DNA of 64,000 nucleotides, from positions 62,001 through 126,000 of the forward strand of contig QFQX01000001.1 of assembly GCA_003248775.1 (NCBI GenBank). The letters run 5' to 3'. A program made the translations under genes and the position numbers. Source of the stretch: Shinella sp. GTDB lineage: Bacteria > Pseudomonadota > Alphaproteobacteria > Rhizobiales > Rhizobiaceae. The notes beneath the pieces are model-generated. The model was not told the origin of the DNA, did no database searches, and was given only the letters and a program-made list of their open reading frames with translations. Positions 8,733 through 17,442 of this stretch are shown here, in pieces (position 1 is the first letter of the stretch; each line of letters begins with the position of its first letter).

Positions 8733-10388
8733 TCAATCCTGAATGGTAGCATCAAGTTTCTGCTCTGGCAGGCTGTAGTCCAGCTTCTGCATAGCGCCGT
8801 TACGCTGCTGCAACGTGAAACCTTCCTTGAAATACTGCTTATGCGTCATGCCATCCTGCTCATGGCCGATGATCGATTTTACCAGTGGGTCAGCCACGCC
8901 AGCTTGTAGTAGTCGCGTGTTGACGGTGTGCCGAAGGCTATGGAAGACAAGCGTCTTGGATTTTAGCCCAAGCTGCACAAGAAGCCTGTCGTTGAACCAG
9001 CGGCTTTGCTGGCGTCCCCATCCGTTTTTCGGGTCGTAGGTGAAGTCGGGGAAAAGCTTGGTTGCTCTCTTGTCGGTCATGGTCTGCACGTAGGCGAGGA
9101 GACCAGCCTCAATAAGCTTGCTGTGTATAGGTACCAGACGGCGGGCGGCAGATGTCTTCAGGCTCTTGCGGTCGCCTTCCTCGTTCATGTCGAACACCCA
9201 TACGCCATCCTGTTGTCGAATGTCCTTGAGGTGCAACTGTGCGATCTCACCAAGGCGAGCACCGGTATAGATGCCGATGAGCGTGGCCCACTTCTGGTAT
9301 GGCTTCGTAACCAACCCCTGCTCATTGTGCAGGACCGTTGCCAATATCAACCGGATTTGTTCATCCGTATACGCCCCCCGGTCGCCTTCCCGGTTCTTCT
9401 TGGCCTGTCTGACGGTGAGACCGGAGAAGAAGTTTTCGCTGATATGATGGTTTTGCTTCGCCCACTCGAATAGCTCATTGTAGGTTTGCAGATACTTGTT
9501 GATAGTTGCCACCTGTACGGTCTCGATGCCCGGAAGATTGAGAACATCGGCCAGCGGCTTACCTCGTGTCAGCGGATTTTTGGAACGGTTGCGCGGATAG
9601 ACAAGCAGAATGTCCTTAACCCGTTTTGCTTCCATGGCCGTCAACGTCCGTACGTCCGTATCGCTGCCAAGGATTTCTTCCAGTAGTTTGATATGGTCTG
9701 CCTTTTCGATAATCGTCTTGGCCGCCCATGCGTTCCCGCGCTGCCTTTCCTTGCTGTAGGTGGCGGCAACGTCGCTGATGCTCATTCCCACCATTCTAAC
9801 GATCTGGGTCATGTCACCAGTAGGTGAGACTGGGCTGCTTTTGAAATCATAACGATGCAAAGACTTGTCGTAGGCAAGGACCGCCTTCACAAAGCCATGG
9901 AACGACAGTTTCATTTCCCGTTCGAGCCAGACGTATTCGGCGCTGCCCTTGCTGATACCCAGCCCGTATTTCTCGATAAAGCGGTCAAGAAGATCGTCGT
10001 CGGATTTGACGAGGGAGAGCGGAGTATCTGTTTTTCTTGCCTGCTTGGCGACACGCCTGCTGGTCTCGTAAGTCTGCCTATCCAACTCGCTCAATGGGCC
10101 GGTATCGTTCATCTCGGTCTTCGCTTCGTCCAATAACTGGCGAAAATGCTCAGTCAGTACGCTTCTCAGTTCCTCGTGCCGCATCCCGTATGCAATTCCA
10201 TGTTCATTCAACTGTTCGCCTATCTGGCTCAGGGAACGGGACAAGCGCAATGCTTTTCGTGGTTCGCGGGTCCGTAGCGAAACCTTGAGCGTTGATGCTT
10301 TTTTCTGTGGATGTAGCTGCTTCGGCATGGGCCAACGCAGGTAGAAAACGCCGCATCGCGACTTCACGAGATAGGTCGGATTGAACAA
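8733..10388 (-). CDS. tyrosine-type site-specific integrase of the island
   Basis: A 551-residue phage-type integrase that should insert the island into the neighbouring tRNA gene and, with a helper, excise it. The N-terminus (YLVKSRCGVFYLRWPMP, then KVSLRTREPRKALRLSR) resembles the DUF6538-type arm-binding domain of tRNA-targeting integrases. The catalytic domain shows the first Arg in TGARLGEIAQL, the HSLRH box, the GHEQ box and the nucleophilic Tyr in HKQYFKEG near the C-terminus. All catalytic positions look intact, so it is probably active. It starts about 67 bp from the tRNA 3' end, in the same orientation. Confidence 0.93.
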   Translation of the reverse strand: MFNPTYLVKSRCGVFYLRWPMPKQLHPQKKASTLKVSLRTREPRKALRLSRSLSQIGEQLNEHGIAYGMRHEELRSVLTEHFRQLLDEAKTEMNDTGPLSELDRQTYETSRRVAKQARKTDTPLSLVKSDDDLLDRFIEKYGLGISKGSAEYVWLEREMKLSFHGFVKAVLAYDKSLHRYDFKSSPVSPTGDMTQIVRMVGMSISDVAATYSKERQRGNAWAAKTIIEKADHIKLLEEILGSDTDVRTLTAMEAKRVKDILLVYPRNRSKNPLTRGKPLADVLNLPGIETVQVATINKYLQTYNELFEWAKQNHHISENFFSGLTVRQAKKNREGDRGAYTDEQIRLILATVLHNEQGLVTKPYQKWATLIGIYTGARLGEIAQLHLKDIRQQDGVWVFDMNEEGDRKSLKTSAARRLVPIHSKLIEAGLLAYVQTMTDKRATKLFPDFTYDPKNGWGRQQSRWFNDRLLVQLGLKSKTLVFHSLRHTVNTRLLQAGVADPLVKSIIGHEQDGMTHKQYFKEGFTLQQRNGAMQKLDYSLPEQKLDATIQD

Positions 10389-10450
10389 ACCAATGTTCCC
10401 CTTGGATGTCTCCCCAAGAAAAACCGATACCTAAGTCATTGATTTTAAAC

Positions 10451-10471
10451 GAAATGGTGGGCCCGGAGGGA
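10451..10471. repeat. right attachment repeat (attR-like) inside tRNA-Ile
   Basis: This is an exact copy of 1160-1180. It covers the 3' acceptor arm including CCA (17 nt of the tRNA) and four bases beyond. The homology ends within the T-arm side, which is usual for integrases that use the 3' half of tRNA genes. Confidence 0.87.
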
Positions 10472-10530
10472 CTCGAACCCCCAACCAAGCGGTTATGAGC
10501 CGCCGGCTCTAACCATTGAGCTACAGGCCC
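10455..10530 (-). tRNA. ileX: tRNA-Ile with CAU anticodon (tRNA-Ile2)
   Basis: A 76-nt cloverleaf on the minus strand with encoded CCA at 10455-10457. The acceptor stem GGGCCUG pairs with CGGGCCC with one U-G pair. The anticodon at positions 34-36 is CAU. The overall sequence (GGUUAGAGC, CUCAUAAC, CUUGGUUG) resembles tRNA-Ile2, whose C34 is converted to lysidine so that it reads AUA, rather than initiator or elongator tRNA-Met. That assignment is by resemblance, because the anticodon alone fits both. It is the integration target of the island. Confidence 0.88.
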
Positions 10531-10686
10531 GGCCCGGGTCACGGGCGGTCGTGCGGGCAATGGCACCCGCGACGGTCGGTTCGCTCTAACGCAATTCTTA
10601 CATACCCACAAGCCTTTGCCGCATTGGCTTCACAATCAGAGGTCAACAAGGCAGGGGATAGGGACGTTTCATCAAAGGGAATCACG

Positions 10687-11427
10687 ATGACCAGCAGCAA
10701 GATCGGGGGCCTTGCCCTCGCCGCAATGATCACCACCACTCTGATTGCGCCTCAGATGGCGTGGAGCGCCGAGCAGGAGAAGCGCGAAGCCACGATTATC
10801 GTCTCCGGCGAAGGTGAGACCACGCTTGCGCCTGACATGGCCACGATGACGCTGAGTGTCGTGCGTCAGGCGAAGACGGCTGAGGAAGCGATGAAAGCCA
10901 ATAACGAGGCCATGGCGAAGATTCTCGCCGACCTCAAGGAAAAGGGCATTGCGGAACGCGACCTGCAGACATCGGATTTCTCCGTGCAGCCGCAATACCG
11001 TCAGGACAAGACCACCGACGGCAGCTATCAGGCGCCGGAAATCGACGGCTATCTCGCCACCAACTCCCTTGCGGTGAAGGTGCGGGATCTCTCGAAACTC
11101 GGTGGCCTGATCGATGCGAGCGTCAAGCTCGGGGTCAACCAGGGCGGCAACATCATCTTCGGCAATGACGATCCGAAGAATGCCGTGACGGAAGCGCGCA
11201 AGAAAGCGGTGGCCGAAGCTGCCGAAAAGGCGAAGGTTCTCACGGAAGCCGCCGGTGTACGTCTCGGACGCGTCATCGAGATCAGCGAAAACTTCGCCCG
11301 CCCCATGCCTCAGCCGATGTATCGCGTCGCCATGGCCAAAGAAATGGCAGCCGATGCGGTACCGGTGGCCAGCGGCGAAAACAGCTACAACGTCACCGTC
11401 AACATAACCTACGCGCTCGAACAGTAA
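10687..11427 (+). CDS. SIMPL domain (DUF541) periplasmic protein
   Basis: A 246-residue exported protein. The ATG at 10687 starts a clear Sec signal peptide (IGGLALAAMITTTLIAPQMAWSAEQ, cleavage after about residue 27). The mature part begins with the SIMPL hallmark ATIIVSGEGETTLAPDMATMTLSV, where oxidised-metabolite stress proteins such as E. coli YggE have the same motif, and ends with VTVNITYALEQ. Family members form oligomers in the periplasm; their biochemical role is unclear. The longer frame to 10516 overlaps the tRNA and is not credible. The stop codon lies inside a perfect 14-bp inverted repeat. Confidence 0.85.
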   Translation: MTSSKIGGLALAAMITTTLIAPQMAWSAEQEKREATIIVSGEGETTLAPDMATMTLSVVRQAKTAEEAMKANNEAMAKILADLKEKGIAERDLQTSDFSVQPQYRQDKTTDGSYQAPEIDGYLATNSLAVKVRDLSKLGGLIDASVKLGVNQGGNIIFGNDDPKNAVTEARKKAVAEAAEKAKVLTEAAGVRLGRVIEISENFARPMPQPMYRVAMAKEMAADAVPVASGENSYNVTVNITYALEQ

Positions 11428-11460
11428 GCTCGAAGGCGGGCGTTCAAGCTTACTGTTCGA
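11417..11460. terminator. perfect 14-bp inverted repeat at the SIMPL gene end
   Basis: TCGAACAGTAAGCT (11417-11430) pairs perfectly with AGCTTACTGTTCGA (11447-11460) around a 16-nt loop. The left arm includes the last codons and stop of the SIMPL gene. There is no T-run after it, so it is not a classical intrinsic terminator, but the strong hairpin may set the mRNA 3' end. Confidence 0.5.
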
Positions 11461-11691
11461 TGCGATTGAGCACAGGGACAGCCCACAGGATATGACGGTC
11501 GTTCTTGGCGCCCGTTTTATCCGCTGGGATATTACAGGTCCGGCGCGGGTCGTTTGCAAATAGGCAAGCTTGCGCCGGCAGCCATTGGCGCATTCGTGCA
11601 GGTTCGTCCCGCGCTTGTTTGGGTCGGATGGTTTGGTCCATGCAGGTTAGTGTGCCCATTTCTCGATGAGCACAATAACAGTGGCGATCCC

Positions 11692-12213
11692 TTACTCCGG
11701 CTTGCTATGGATCGGATCGATCCAGTAGACGGCCTCCGGTGTTTCAACCGGATCGACATCAGTGATGTTGACGACGACTGCCTCGTTGTCGGAGCGAACC
11801 AGCACGCATTCCAGCACGTTTTCCGGATCGGCATTGATTTCCTGATGCGGCACATAGGGCGGCACGAAGATGAAATCGCCCGGACCTGCTTCCGCCACAT
11901 ATTCCAGACGGTCGCCCCAGCGCATGCGCGCCTTGCCGCGAATGACGTAGATCACGCTTTCCAATGCGCCGTGATGATGCACGCCCGTCTTTGCATTGGG
12001 CTCGATCGCGACCGTGCCGGCCCAGATCTTCTGCGCGCCGACGCGGGCATGGTTGATCGCGGCCTGACGGAACATGCCCGGCGTCTGGGCGGTGTTGGCG
12101 TCCAGTTGGTCACCCTTGATGACACGGATACCGTCATGCTTCCAGCGGTCGTGATGGTGGTCATGCGCATGGTCGTGATTGTGGTGGTGATGTCTATCAT
12201 CGTGTTCGCTCAA
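11692..12213 (-). CDS. cupin-domain protein with His-rich metal-binding N-terminus
   Basis: A 173-residue protein. The first 22 residues alternate His and Asp (DDRHHHHNHDHAHDHHHD), a likely Zn, Ni or Cu chelating tail. The rest is a single cupin barrel: motif 1 GVHHHGALESVIYVIRG and motif 2 PGDFIFVPPYVPHQEI supply the usual His/Glu/His metal ligands. No signal peptide is visible, so it is probably cytoplasmic. Small cupins of this type are often sugar isomerases or metal-dependent dioxygenases, but nothing here fixes the substrate. The gene is convergent with the SIMPL gene and borders a decayed peroxiredoxin gene. Confidence 0.8.
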   Translation of the reverse strand: MSEHDDRHHHHNHDHAHDHHHDRWKHDGIRVIKGDQLDANTAQTPGMFRQAAINHARVGAQKIWAGTVAIEPNAKTGVHHHGALESVIYVIRGKARMRWGDRLEYVAEAGPGDFIFVPPYVPHQEINADPENVLECVLVRSDNEAVVVNITDVDPVETPEAVYWIDPIHSKPE

Positions 12214-12244
12214 GGGTCTGTTCCAGTCTGCTTTATCGGAAATC

Positions 12245-12570
12245 TCAGGCGGCTGCGTTCAGATATATGTTGGGTACGACCTCGATGATCACATCCGGTT
12301 CCGTGCGGACAAGCCGGCTTGGGCACCTATCGGCGAAGCGCGCGATGCCCCTACGGTCGATGACGATAGAGGTCGGCATCGGATGTTCCCCAGGAGCCGG
12401 TTCCGGTCGTGTCACCGATAGGGTTACCGGTTTCCCGCGCCGAGCACGGGATGCCTTATTGAAAGTATAGAGGATGCGGAAGCGCTGCGCGAGCCCGTTG
12501 CCTTCATCCGTGGCGATGCGGAAAGCTGTCTCGTCTTCGCTTCCTTTGAAAGGGGCTGTGATGAGCCTAA
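12245..12570 (-). pseudogene. peroxiredoxin (AhpC/TSA-like) gene remnant
   Basis: Translating the minus strand from about 12570 down to the TGA at 12245-12247 gives an open frame that resembles the C-terminal two thirds of an AhpC/TSA-type peroxiredoxin: ATDEGNGLAQRFRILYTF, then GEHPMPTSIVIDRRGIARFA. The N-terminal third with the peroxidatic Cys motif is absent, and the frame runs into the decayed permease gene on the other strand. No start codon with a ribosome binding site was found. The segment between the two matches is poorly conserved, which suggests erosion. Confidence 0.55.
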
Positions 12571-13260
12571 ATCCTCCCTTCTCAACTACGCCAGTTTTGT
12601 CTCAAAAGCGCAGATCCGGGACGCAATGCTCCGCGACGCAATCGCGCCGCAGAATCGCTCTGACCGCAGGAATGGCATTGCAGTTGGGCTCCGCAGCCTT
12701 CTGCCCGCTCTTCATCGTCTGCGCCCTTGGTGCGGAATGGGTGGCGCCCTATAGCGCAACCGATCTTGTCAGGCTGCCATGGCAGAGCCCGGATCTCGCC
12801 CATCCGCTCGGAACTTATCCAGATCGGCCGGGATATTCTGTCGCGCATCATCCATGGTGCCCGTACCTCCATCGGCCTGTCGCTGGCGATCACCGGAATT
12901 GCCTTTGTCATCGGCGTGTCGCTGCGCCTTGACGCCGTTTCTCTTGGTGGTCTTGCGGATCAGGCGATCAGCCGTCTCGTCGATCTGTTCATGCCGCTGC
13001 CGCCGTTGATCCTGGCGCTGCTTGCGATCAGCATTTTCGGCACGTCGCTGTTACTCTTTCCCGCATGCATGTGTTCCGCCTGAGCCGTTCGCTCGGGGCC
13101 GATATCGCGGTGCGTGATTTCGTCGATATGGCGCGGCCTGGTGGTGCAAGCACATGGTGGGTGATGTTCCGCGAGGTTCTGCCGCGCGTCATCATTCCGC
13201 TGATTGCCGACGAGGTGCTTCGCCTGCTCGTCCGCCTGCAGAAGGATGCTACCTGTTCAT
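12561..13260 (+). pseudogene. decayed DppC-like ABC transporter permease gene
   Basis: Pieces of a dipeptide-type permease appear in two frames. The first (from ATG 12561) reads to EWVAPYSATDL and PDLAHPLGT. A frameshift near 12812-12825 moves it to the next frame, which gives IGRDILSRIIHGARTSIGLS and LVDLFMPLPPLILALLAISI. Near 13060 it returns to the first frame with VRDFVDMARPGGASTWWVMF and REVLPRVIIPLIADEVLRL. A piece between these and the C-terminal transmembrane segment are missing. At least two frame disruptions and a deletion make it non-functional. It is unrelated in position to the intact transporter at 52.6-56.1 kb. Confidence 0.75.
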
Positions 13261-13309
13261 CACTCGTGACTGCAGCGCCGTGCGCGCCTGCGCCCCGCTG
13301 ACCCCGGGG

Positions 13310-14169
13310 GCGGAAAAGGCTGGCTATGTTCTGGCGGTAACCTGCGGCCTCAACGGATGTTTCCGTGGCAAGCGCGTGGAAGCCGTCTCGCTCGACAAGA
13401 TCCCGAAATCCTGCATCCGCATGCCGATGTGGTCCATCGGCGTCGATATCTGGGGCGCCGACGTCTTCGTCAGGCGGCCTCGATCGGCGTTCGCATTTTC
13501 GAAGACGCCAAGGTCATCGAGGTCAAGGATGGTTCCCTGCCTGTGGTTGGCACGGCAAGCGGCGATGTGACCGCGACGACGGTGCTAATGGCGGGCAATA
13601 CCTATCATTGGCTGGCACGGGGCAAGATGCGCGGCGCGCTGTTTCCCGCTTCGCTCGGCGTGGTGGCGACCGAACCATTGTCCGAGGAGACTGCCAAGGC
13701 GATCAATCCGCAGGATCTCGCGGTCTACGACAACCGCTTCGTGCTTGACTATCATCGCCTGTCGGCCGATCGCCGGCTGATCTTCGGCGGCGCCACCAAC
13801 TATTCCGGCCGCAACAGTAAGGACATCGCCGCCGAACTGCCGCCTTCGATCGAGAAGACCAATCCGCGTCTGAAAGGTGTGAAGATCGCCTATCAATGGT
13901 CCGGCATGGCCGGCATCATCATCAACCTCAGCCAGCATCTCGGCCGGATCGCGCCGAACATCTTCTATGCCGAGGGCTATTCCGGGCATGGCATCGCGAC
14001 GCCCCATATCGTTGCCGAGATCGTGGCCAAGGCGATCACCGGCACGATGGAAGAATTCGACGTGTTCGCCGGTGTCGATCACATCCGGCTGCCGTTCGGC
14101 GCATGGGTCGGCCAGCAGGCGATTGCCGCCGGCATGTGGTATTACAAGCTGCGTGAGAGCCTGCTCTAA
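13310..14169 (+). pseudogene. 5'-truncated FAD oxidoreductase gene (DAO / PuuB-like)
   Basis: From about 13474 to 14169 the frame encodes the C-terminal half of a DAO-family oxidoreductase of the gamma-glutamylputrescine oxidase type: GVRIFEDAKVIEV, VLMAGNTYHWL, RLIFGGATNYSGR and IFYAEGYSGHGIATPHIVAE, the last being the usual C-terminal FAD-contact motif. The N-terminal Rossmann GxGxxG segment that binds FAD is missing. Upstream sequence in other frames looks like eroded pieces. Such enzymes oxidise amines or amino acids and often sit next to polyamine transporters, which fits the decayed permease beside it. Confidence 0.72.
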
Positions 14170-14192
14170 CAGGCCTCCGTATCCCGGTCGGG

Positions 14193-14411
14193 TTACTCGT
14201 CGGACATCAGCCCGTCGAAGACTTCGAGCATCGCATCGACAATCGCCTGTCCCAGCGCATTGGCGGTCTCGGCGATCTTTTCGTCCGCGCCGTCGCGTGC
14301 GGCGACGGCCAGGTTTCCGCCCTGATCCGCGACGATGGCGCGAGCTCGCTCGATGGCCCACTGGGCGAAGTCCGCCCGGTTTTCGATGGTCATGCTTTCT
14401 TCGTTGTCCAT
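14193..14411 (-). CDS. small hypothetical protein
   Basis: From the ATG at 14411 the product is 72 residues, acidic and helical (IENRADFAQWAIERARAIVA, then EKIAETANALGQAIVDAMLEVF). I do not recognise it. A start at 14393 (MTIENRADF), with GAAGAAAG just upstream, is equally possible. The longer frame up to 14576 overlaps the cas3 start and is unlikely. The gene lies between the oxidoreductase remnant and cas3, divergent from cas3. Confidence 0.5.
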   Translation of the reverse strand: MDNEESMTIENRADFAQWAIERARAIVADQGGNLAVAARDGADEKIAETANALGQAIVDAMLEVFDGLMSDE

Positions 14412-14550
14412 GGGATGCTTTCGGTAAGGGGCTGTTGGTTTTACAGCATCTTTAGCCGACCGCCGTGACATTGTCCCGGACAAGGTCGTTGGTTTCACTC
14501 GTTTTCCGTGCAGAATGCGGGGTGTCGTACGATGCGCCACGCGGGAACCC

Positions 14551-17277
14551 ATGACGGAAGCAGCTGAAACAACCATGCATTCCCTGTTCTGGGCGAAGAC
14601 CGCATCCGGTGAAGGTGGCGGTTACAAGCCGGTCGGGCATCATCTCCTCGACGTGGCGGCTGTGGCGGAGCGTTATCTTGCCCGCAATCCGGCGCGGCTG
14701 GAGCGTGAGAGGCGGTTGAGCGGGCTGGGCGCTGCGGAGCATGTCCAACTTTGCGCGGCGCTCTCCGGGCTTCACGACCTTGGCAAGATCTCGCGGCCTT
14801 TCCAGTCGCAGGTCCCGGAATTCTGGCCGGCGGTGCTCCTGGGTACCGCTCCCCCTAATGATCGACGGCTCAGCCATTGGGAAGCTACGGCCGTGCTGTT
14901 GCAGGACAGGGAAATCCAGCGCCGGCTCGAGATGTCGCTTCCGGCTTTCGTCAGTGACAGCCAGATCATCGCCGCTGTTGCGGGGCACCACGGTTTGGCA
15001 CCAAACTGGGGCCGTTTCGGCAATATCGGCGAGCTTGCCCTTCTGCGACCGGTCGTCGGTGAAGATTGCATCAGTGTCGCCCGTTCGCTTGTTGCGGAGC
15101 TTCTGCCGCTGCTTCTACCGCAAGGATTGGAAGACGGCGATCCACCCCAGGTGGAGGCTTTTTCCTTCAGTCTGAACGGCCTCATCACGCTTGCGGACTG
15201 GGTGGGTTCCGACATGGACGCCTTTCCGTTCGAAGATCCCGATGCGGCGCTTGCGGACTATTATCCTCTGGCGCTTGAAAGGGCGGACAGGGCGCTTGTC
15301 GCCAAGGGACTGCTGCCGATGCAGCATCATCCGTCGGTGCGGCTTTCCGATCTTTCGCCGCGTGCCGGGGATACGCCGCGTCCGATGCAGCGCCTTGCCG
15401 ATGGCCTTCAGTTCGATGCAATGCCACAGATCGTGGTGATCGAGGATGGAACGGGCTCCGGCAAGACGGAGGCCGCGCTGCTGATCGCGGCGCGGATGAT
15501 GGCCGCCGGGCTTGGCGAGGGGCTTTATGTGGCGCTGCCGACAATGGCGACGGCCAATGCCATGCATGGGCGTCTGGAAGCGGCGATGCCAGGTCTTTTC
15601 AATGAGGCCGGCGAACGTATGGCCTCGCTCGTGCTCGCCCATGGTCGATCGAGGCTGGCGCGCGAACTCGATGCCCTCTCGGCTCGACATGACGGTGGGC
15701 AGGGGCGGGAGGAAAGTGTTGCCTCCCGTTTCAACGCCTGGATCGGCGACAGCCGCAAGACGGCCTTCTTCGCCGACGCCGGAGCCGGCACGATCGATCA
15801 GGCCTTTCTTTCCATTCTGCCGAAGAAGCACCTGGCGTTGCGGCAATATGCTCTCGCCGGCCGTATTCTCGTTGTCGATGAGGCGCATGCCTGCGACGCT
15901 TATATGGGGGAGGAACTGAAAACGCTGGTCCGGCAGCAGGCGCGGCTTGGCGGCTCCGTCATCATACTGTCCGCAACGCTTGGTCAGCGTCAGCGGCAGG
16001 ACCTGATTGCCGCCTTTGCCGGTGGGAGAGGCGTGAAGCAGAGGCAGATGCAGTCCCTGTTTGCCGCGCCGCTTTCCGAAGCCTATCCGCTGATGACACG
16101 CTATACCGCCGGCGGGATCAAGGAACAGACGGCGGACACCGCACCGGGGCTTGTCCGTTCGGTCGGTATTCGCCGCTTTTGTAACCGGCGGGAGGCGCTT
16201 GCCGAAACGCTCGCCACAGCCGGCGAGGGGGCCGCGGTGGCAATGGTCTGCAACGCGGTCGATAGCGCCATCGCGATGCATGCGGCATTACTCGACGCAG
16301 GTCATCCGCCGGAACGGTTGACGTTGTTCCATGCCCGTTTCGCCATGAGAGACCGGATGGAGATCGAGGAGAAGGTCCTGCGATTGTTCGGGCCGGAGAG
16401 CAAAAGCAGCGATCGCGCCGGTCAGATTCTTGTCGCGACCCAGGTGGTTGAGCAGAGCCTTGATCTGGATTTCGACCTGATGATTTCGGATCTTGCCCCT
16501 GTGGACCTGCTGATCCAGAGGGCAGGCCGGCTCTGGCGTCACAGGCGGGAAGGACGGTCGCTCGCAGAACCGGTCATGGGCATTATCTCGCCGGACCCTG
16601 CAGATGCAAACGATATCGACTGGCTGGGTGATGCGCTGGGACCGGCCGCCTATACCTATCGGCTGCCGGGTGTGCTCTGGCGCAGCGCAAGGGACCTTTT
16701 TCGGAAAGGCAGGCTGGAAACACCTGGCGATCTCAGAACGCTGATCGAGGCCGCCTACCGGCTGGACCCCGAAGACCTTCCGGATGCGCTCGCTGCCGGG
16801 CACAATGCTTCTTTAGGCAATGATTATGCGGCCGTGAGTATCGCGCGCAACAATACCATCGATCCGGGGCGTGGCTATGGGGATGTCCGCCGGGTTTCCC
16901 TCGATGAAGAGATCGGCACCCGGCTCGGTGAGGAAACGGTAACGCTTCGCCTTGCGCGCCGTTCCGGCAACCTGCTGCTGCCCGCGGTCAAGCGCCATGG
17001 GGCGGGCATGGCGCTCGACTGGGCGCTGAGTGAGGTGTCCGTCCGCAAGCGCTGGCTGCTGGCCGGAGCCACGGCGCTCGACAGCAGCGGCCTGCCGGCT
17101 CCGCGCGATCCGGCGGCGCGGGACGCGGCGCGCGGCCTGTGGCCGGAATGGGAACAGGCAATCGCTCTTTATGAAATCGATCCCGACGGTTCTCTTGCGA
17201 CCGCACAGGACCTGAGCCTTTTCTATGATGGCGCAGGCGGGCTGCAAAAACGGATTGCGCAAGGCGTTTCAGACTGA
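14551..17277 (+). CDS. cas3: CRISPR-associated helicase-nuclease Cas3 (type I-E)
   Basis: Cas3 is recruited by Cascade to the R-loop and degrades target DNA. From the ATG at 14551 it is 908 residues (an ATG at 14515 is also possible). The HD nuclease domain shows HHLLD at about 30-34, HD at 75-76 in LHDLGK, and GHHG further on. The helicase shows Walker A GTGSGKT at about 300, Walker B DEAH in VVDEAHACD at about 442 and motif III SATLG. Helicase motif VI is seen in LIQRAGRLWRH. All key residues look intact. It is separated from the Cascade genes by an array, the arsenic operon and an eroded array, rather than lying directly upstream of cas8e. Confidence 0.95.
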   Translation: MTEAAETTMHSLFWAKTASGEGGGYKPVGHHLLDVAAVAERYLARNPARLERERRLSGLGAAEHVQLCAALSGLHDLGKISRPFQSQVPEFWPAVLLGTAPPNDRRLSHWEATAVLLQDREIQRRLEMSLPAFVSDSQIIAAVAGHHGLAPNWGRFGNIGELALLRPVVGEDCISVARSLVAELLPLLLPQGLEDGDPPQVEAFSFSLNGLITLADWVGSDMDAFPFEDPDAALADYYPLALERADRALVAKGLLPMQHHPSVRLSDLSPRAGDTPRPMQRLADGLQFDAMPQIVVIEDGTGSGKTEAALLIAARMMAAGLGEGLYVALPTMATANAMHGRLEAAMPGLFNEAGERMASLVLAHGRSRLARELDALSARHDGGQGREESVASRFNAWIGDSRKTAFFADAGAGTIDQAFLSILPKKHLALRQYALAGRILVVDEAHACDAYMGEELKTLVRQQARLGGSVIILSATLGQRQRQDLIAAFAGGRGVKQRQMQSLFAAPLSEAYPLMTRYTAGGIKEQTADTAPGLVRSVGIRRFCNRREALAETLATAGEGAAVAMVCNAVDSAIAMHAALLDAGHPPERLTLFHARFAMRDRMEIEEKVLRLFGPESKSSDRAGQILVATQVVEQSLDLDFDLMISDLAPVDLLIQRAGRLWRHRREGRSLAEPVMGIISPDPADANDIDWLGDALGPAAYTYRLPGVLWRSARDLFRKGRLETPGDLRTLIEAAYRLDPEDLPDALAAGHNASLGNDYAAVSIARNNTIDPGRGYGDVRRVSLDEEIGTRLGEETVTLRLARRSGNLLLPAVKRHGAGMALDWALSEVSVRKRWLLAGATALDSSGLPAPRDPAARDAARGLWPEWEQAIALYEIDPDGSLATAQDLSLFYDGAGGLQKRIAQGVSD

Positions 17278-17382
17278 AGCGAGCACATTGCCCGGGGGGT
17301 GTTTCGAGCCGCCCTCGGAGGCCGCAATGACCATTTTTGCCGGTCATCCCGAGCCCTTTTCACGGTCGTGAAAACCCTTCCG

Positions 17383-17442
17383 AAAATCGGTACTTGTCAG
17401 GCCGTCTGGATTCCTGAATAATTTCAGTGGTTTTCAGGAAGA
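17383..17442 (+). promoter_or_regulatory. leader of CRISPR array 1
   Basis: AAAATCGG at 17383-17390 ends 53 nt before the first repeat, and TCAGTGGTTTT begins 19 nt before it. Both elements sit at the same distance in the other two leaders. By analogy with E. coli type I-E, the first may be an integrase-anchoring element and the second an IHF site. This places the leader on the left and the newest spacer at the left end. Confidence 0.7.

Larger units (their letters stand above)
1160..10471. mobile_element. tRNA-integrated genomic island carrying restriction and nuclease genes
   Basis: A 21-bp exact direct repeat (starts GAAATGGTGGG, ends CCCGGAGGGA) lies at 1160-1180 and 10451-10471. The right copy covers the last 17 nt of a tRNA-Ile(CAU) gene, so the tRNA stays intact. 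A tyrosine integrase gene lies directly next to the tRNA in the same orientation, the classic layout for tRNA-targeting islands. The cargo is a GIY-YIG protein, an MmeI-like restriction-modification enzyme, a serine recombinase, a thermonuclease homologue and a small membrane protein. No conjugation, replication or phage structural genes are visible, so mobility probably depends on the integrase plus help from outside. Confidence 0.88.

Noticed and set aside
8410..8736. 108-residue open frame over the hairpin-dense spacer (minus)
   Set aside because: It starts with TTG, overlaps the integrase end and the real membrane-protein start, and its sequence mirrors the inverted repeats rather than a protein family.
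10455..10530. Calling the tRNA elongator or initiator tRNA-Met
   Set aside because: The body sequence resembles tRNA-Ile2 with CAU, although the anticodon alone fits Met.
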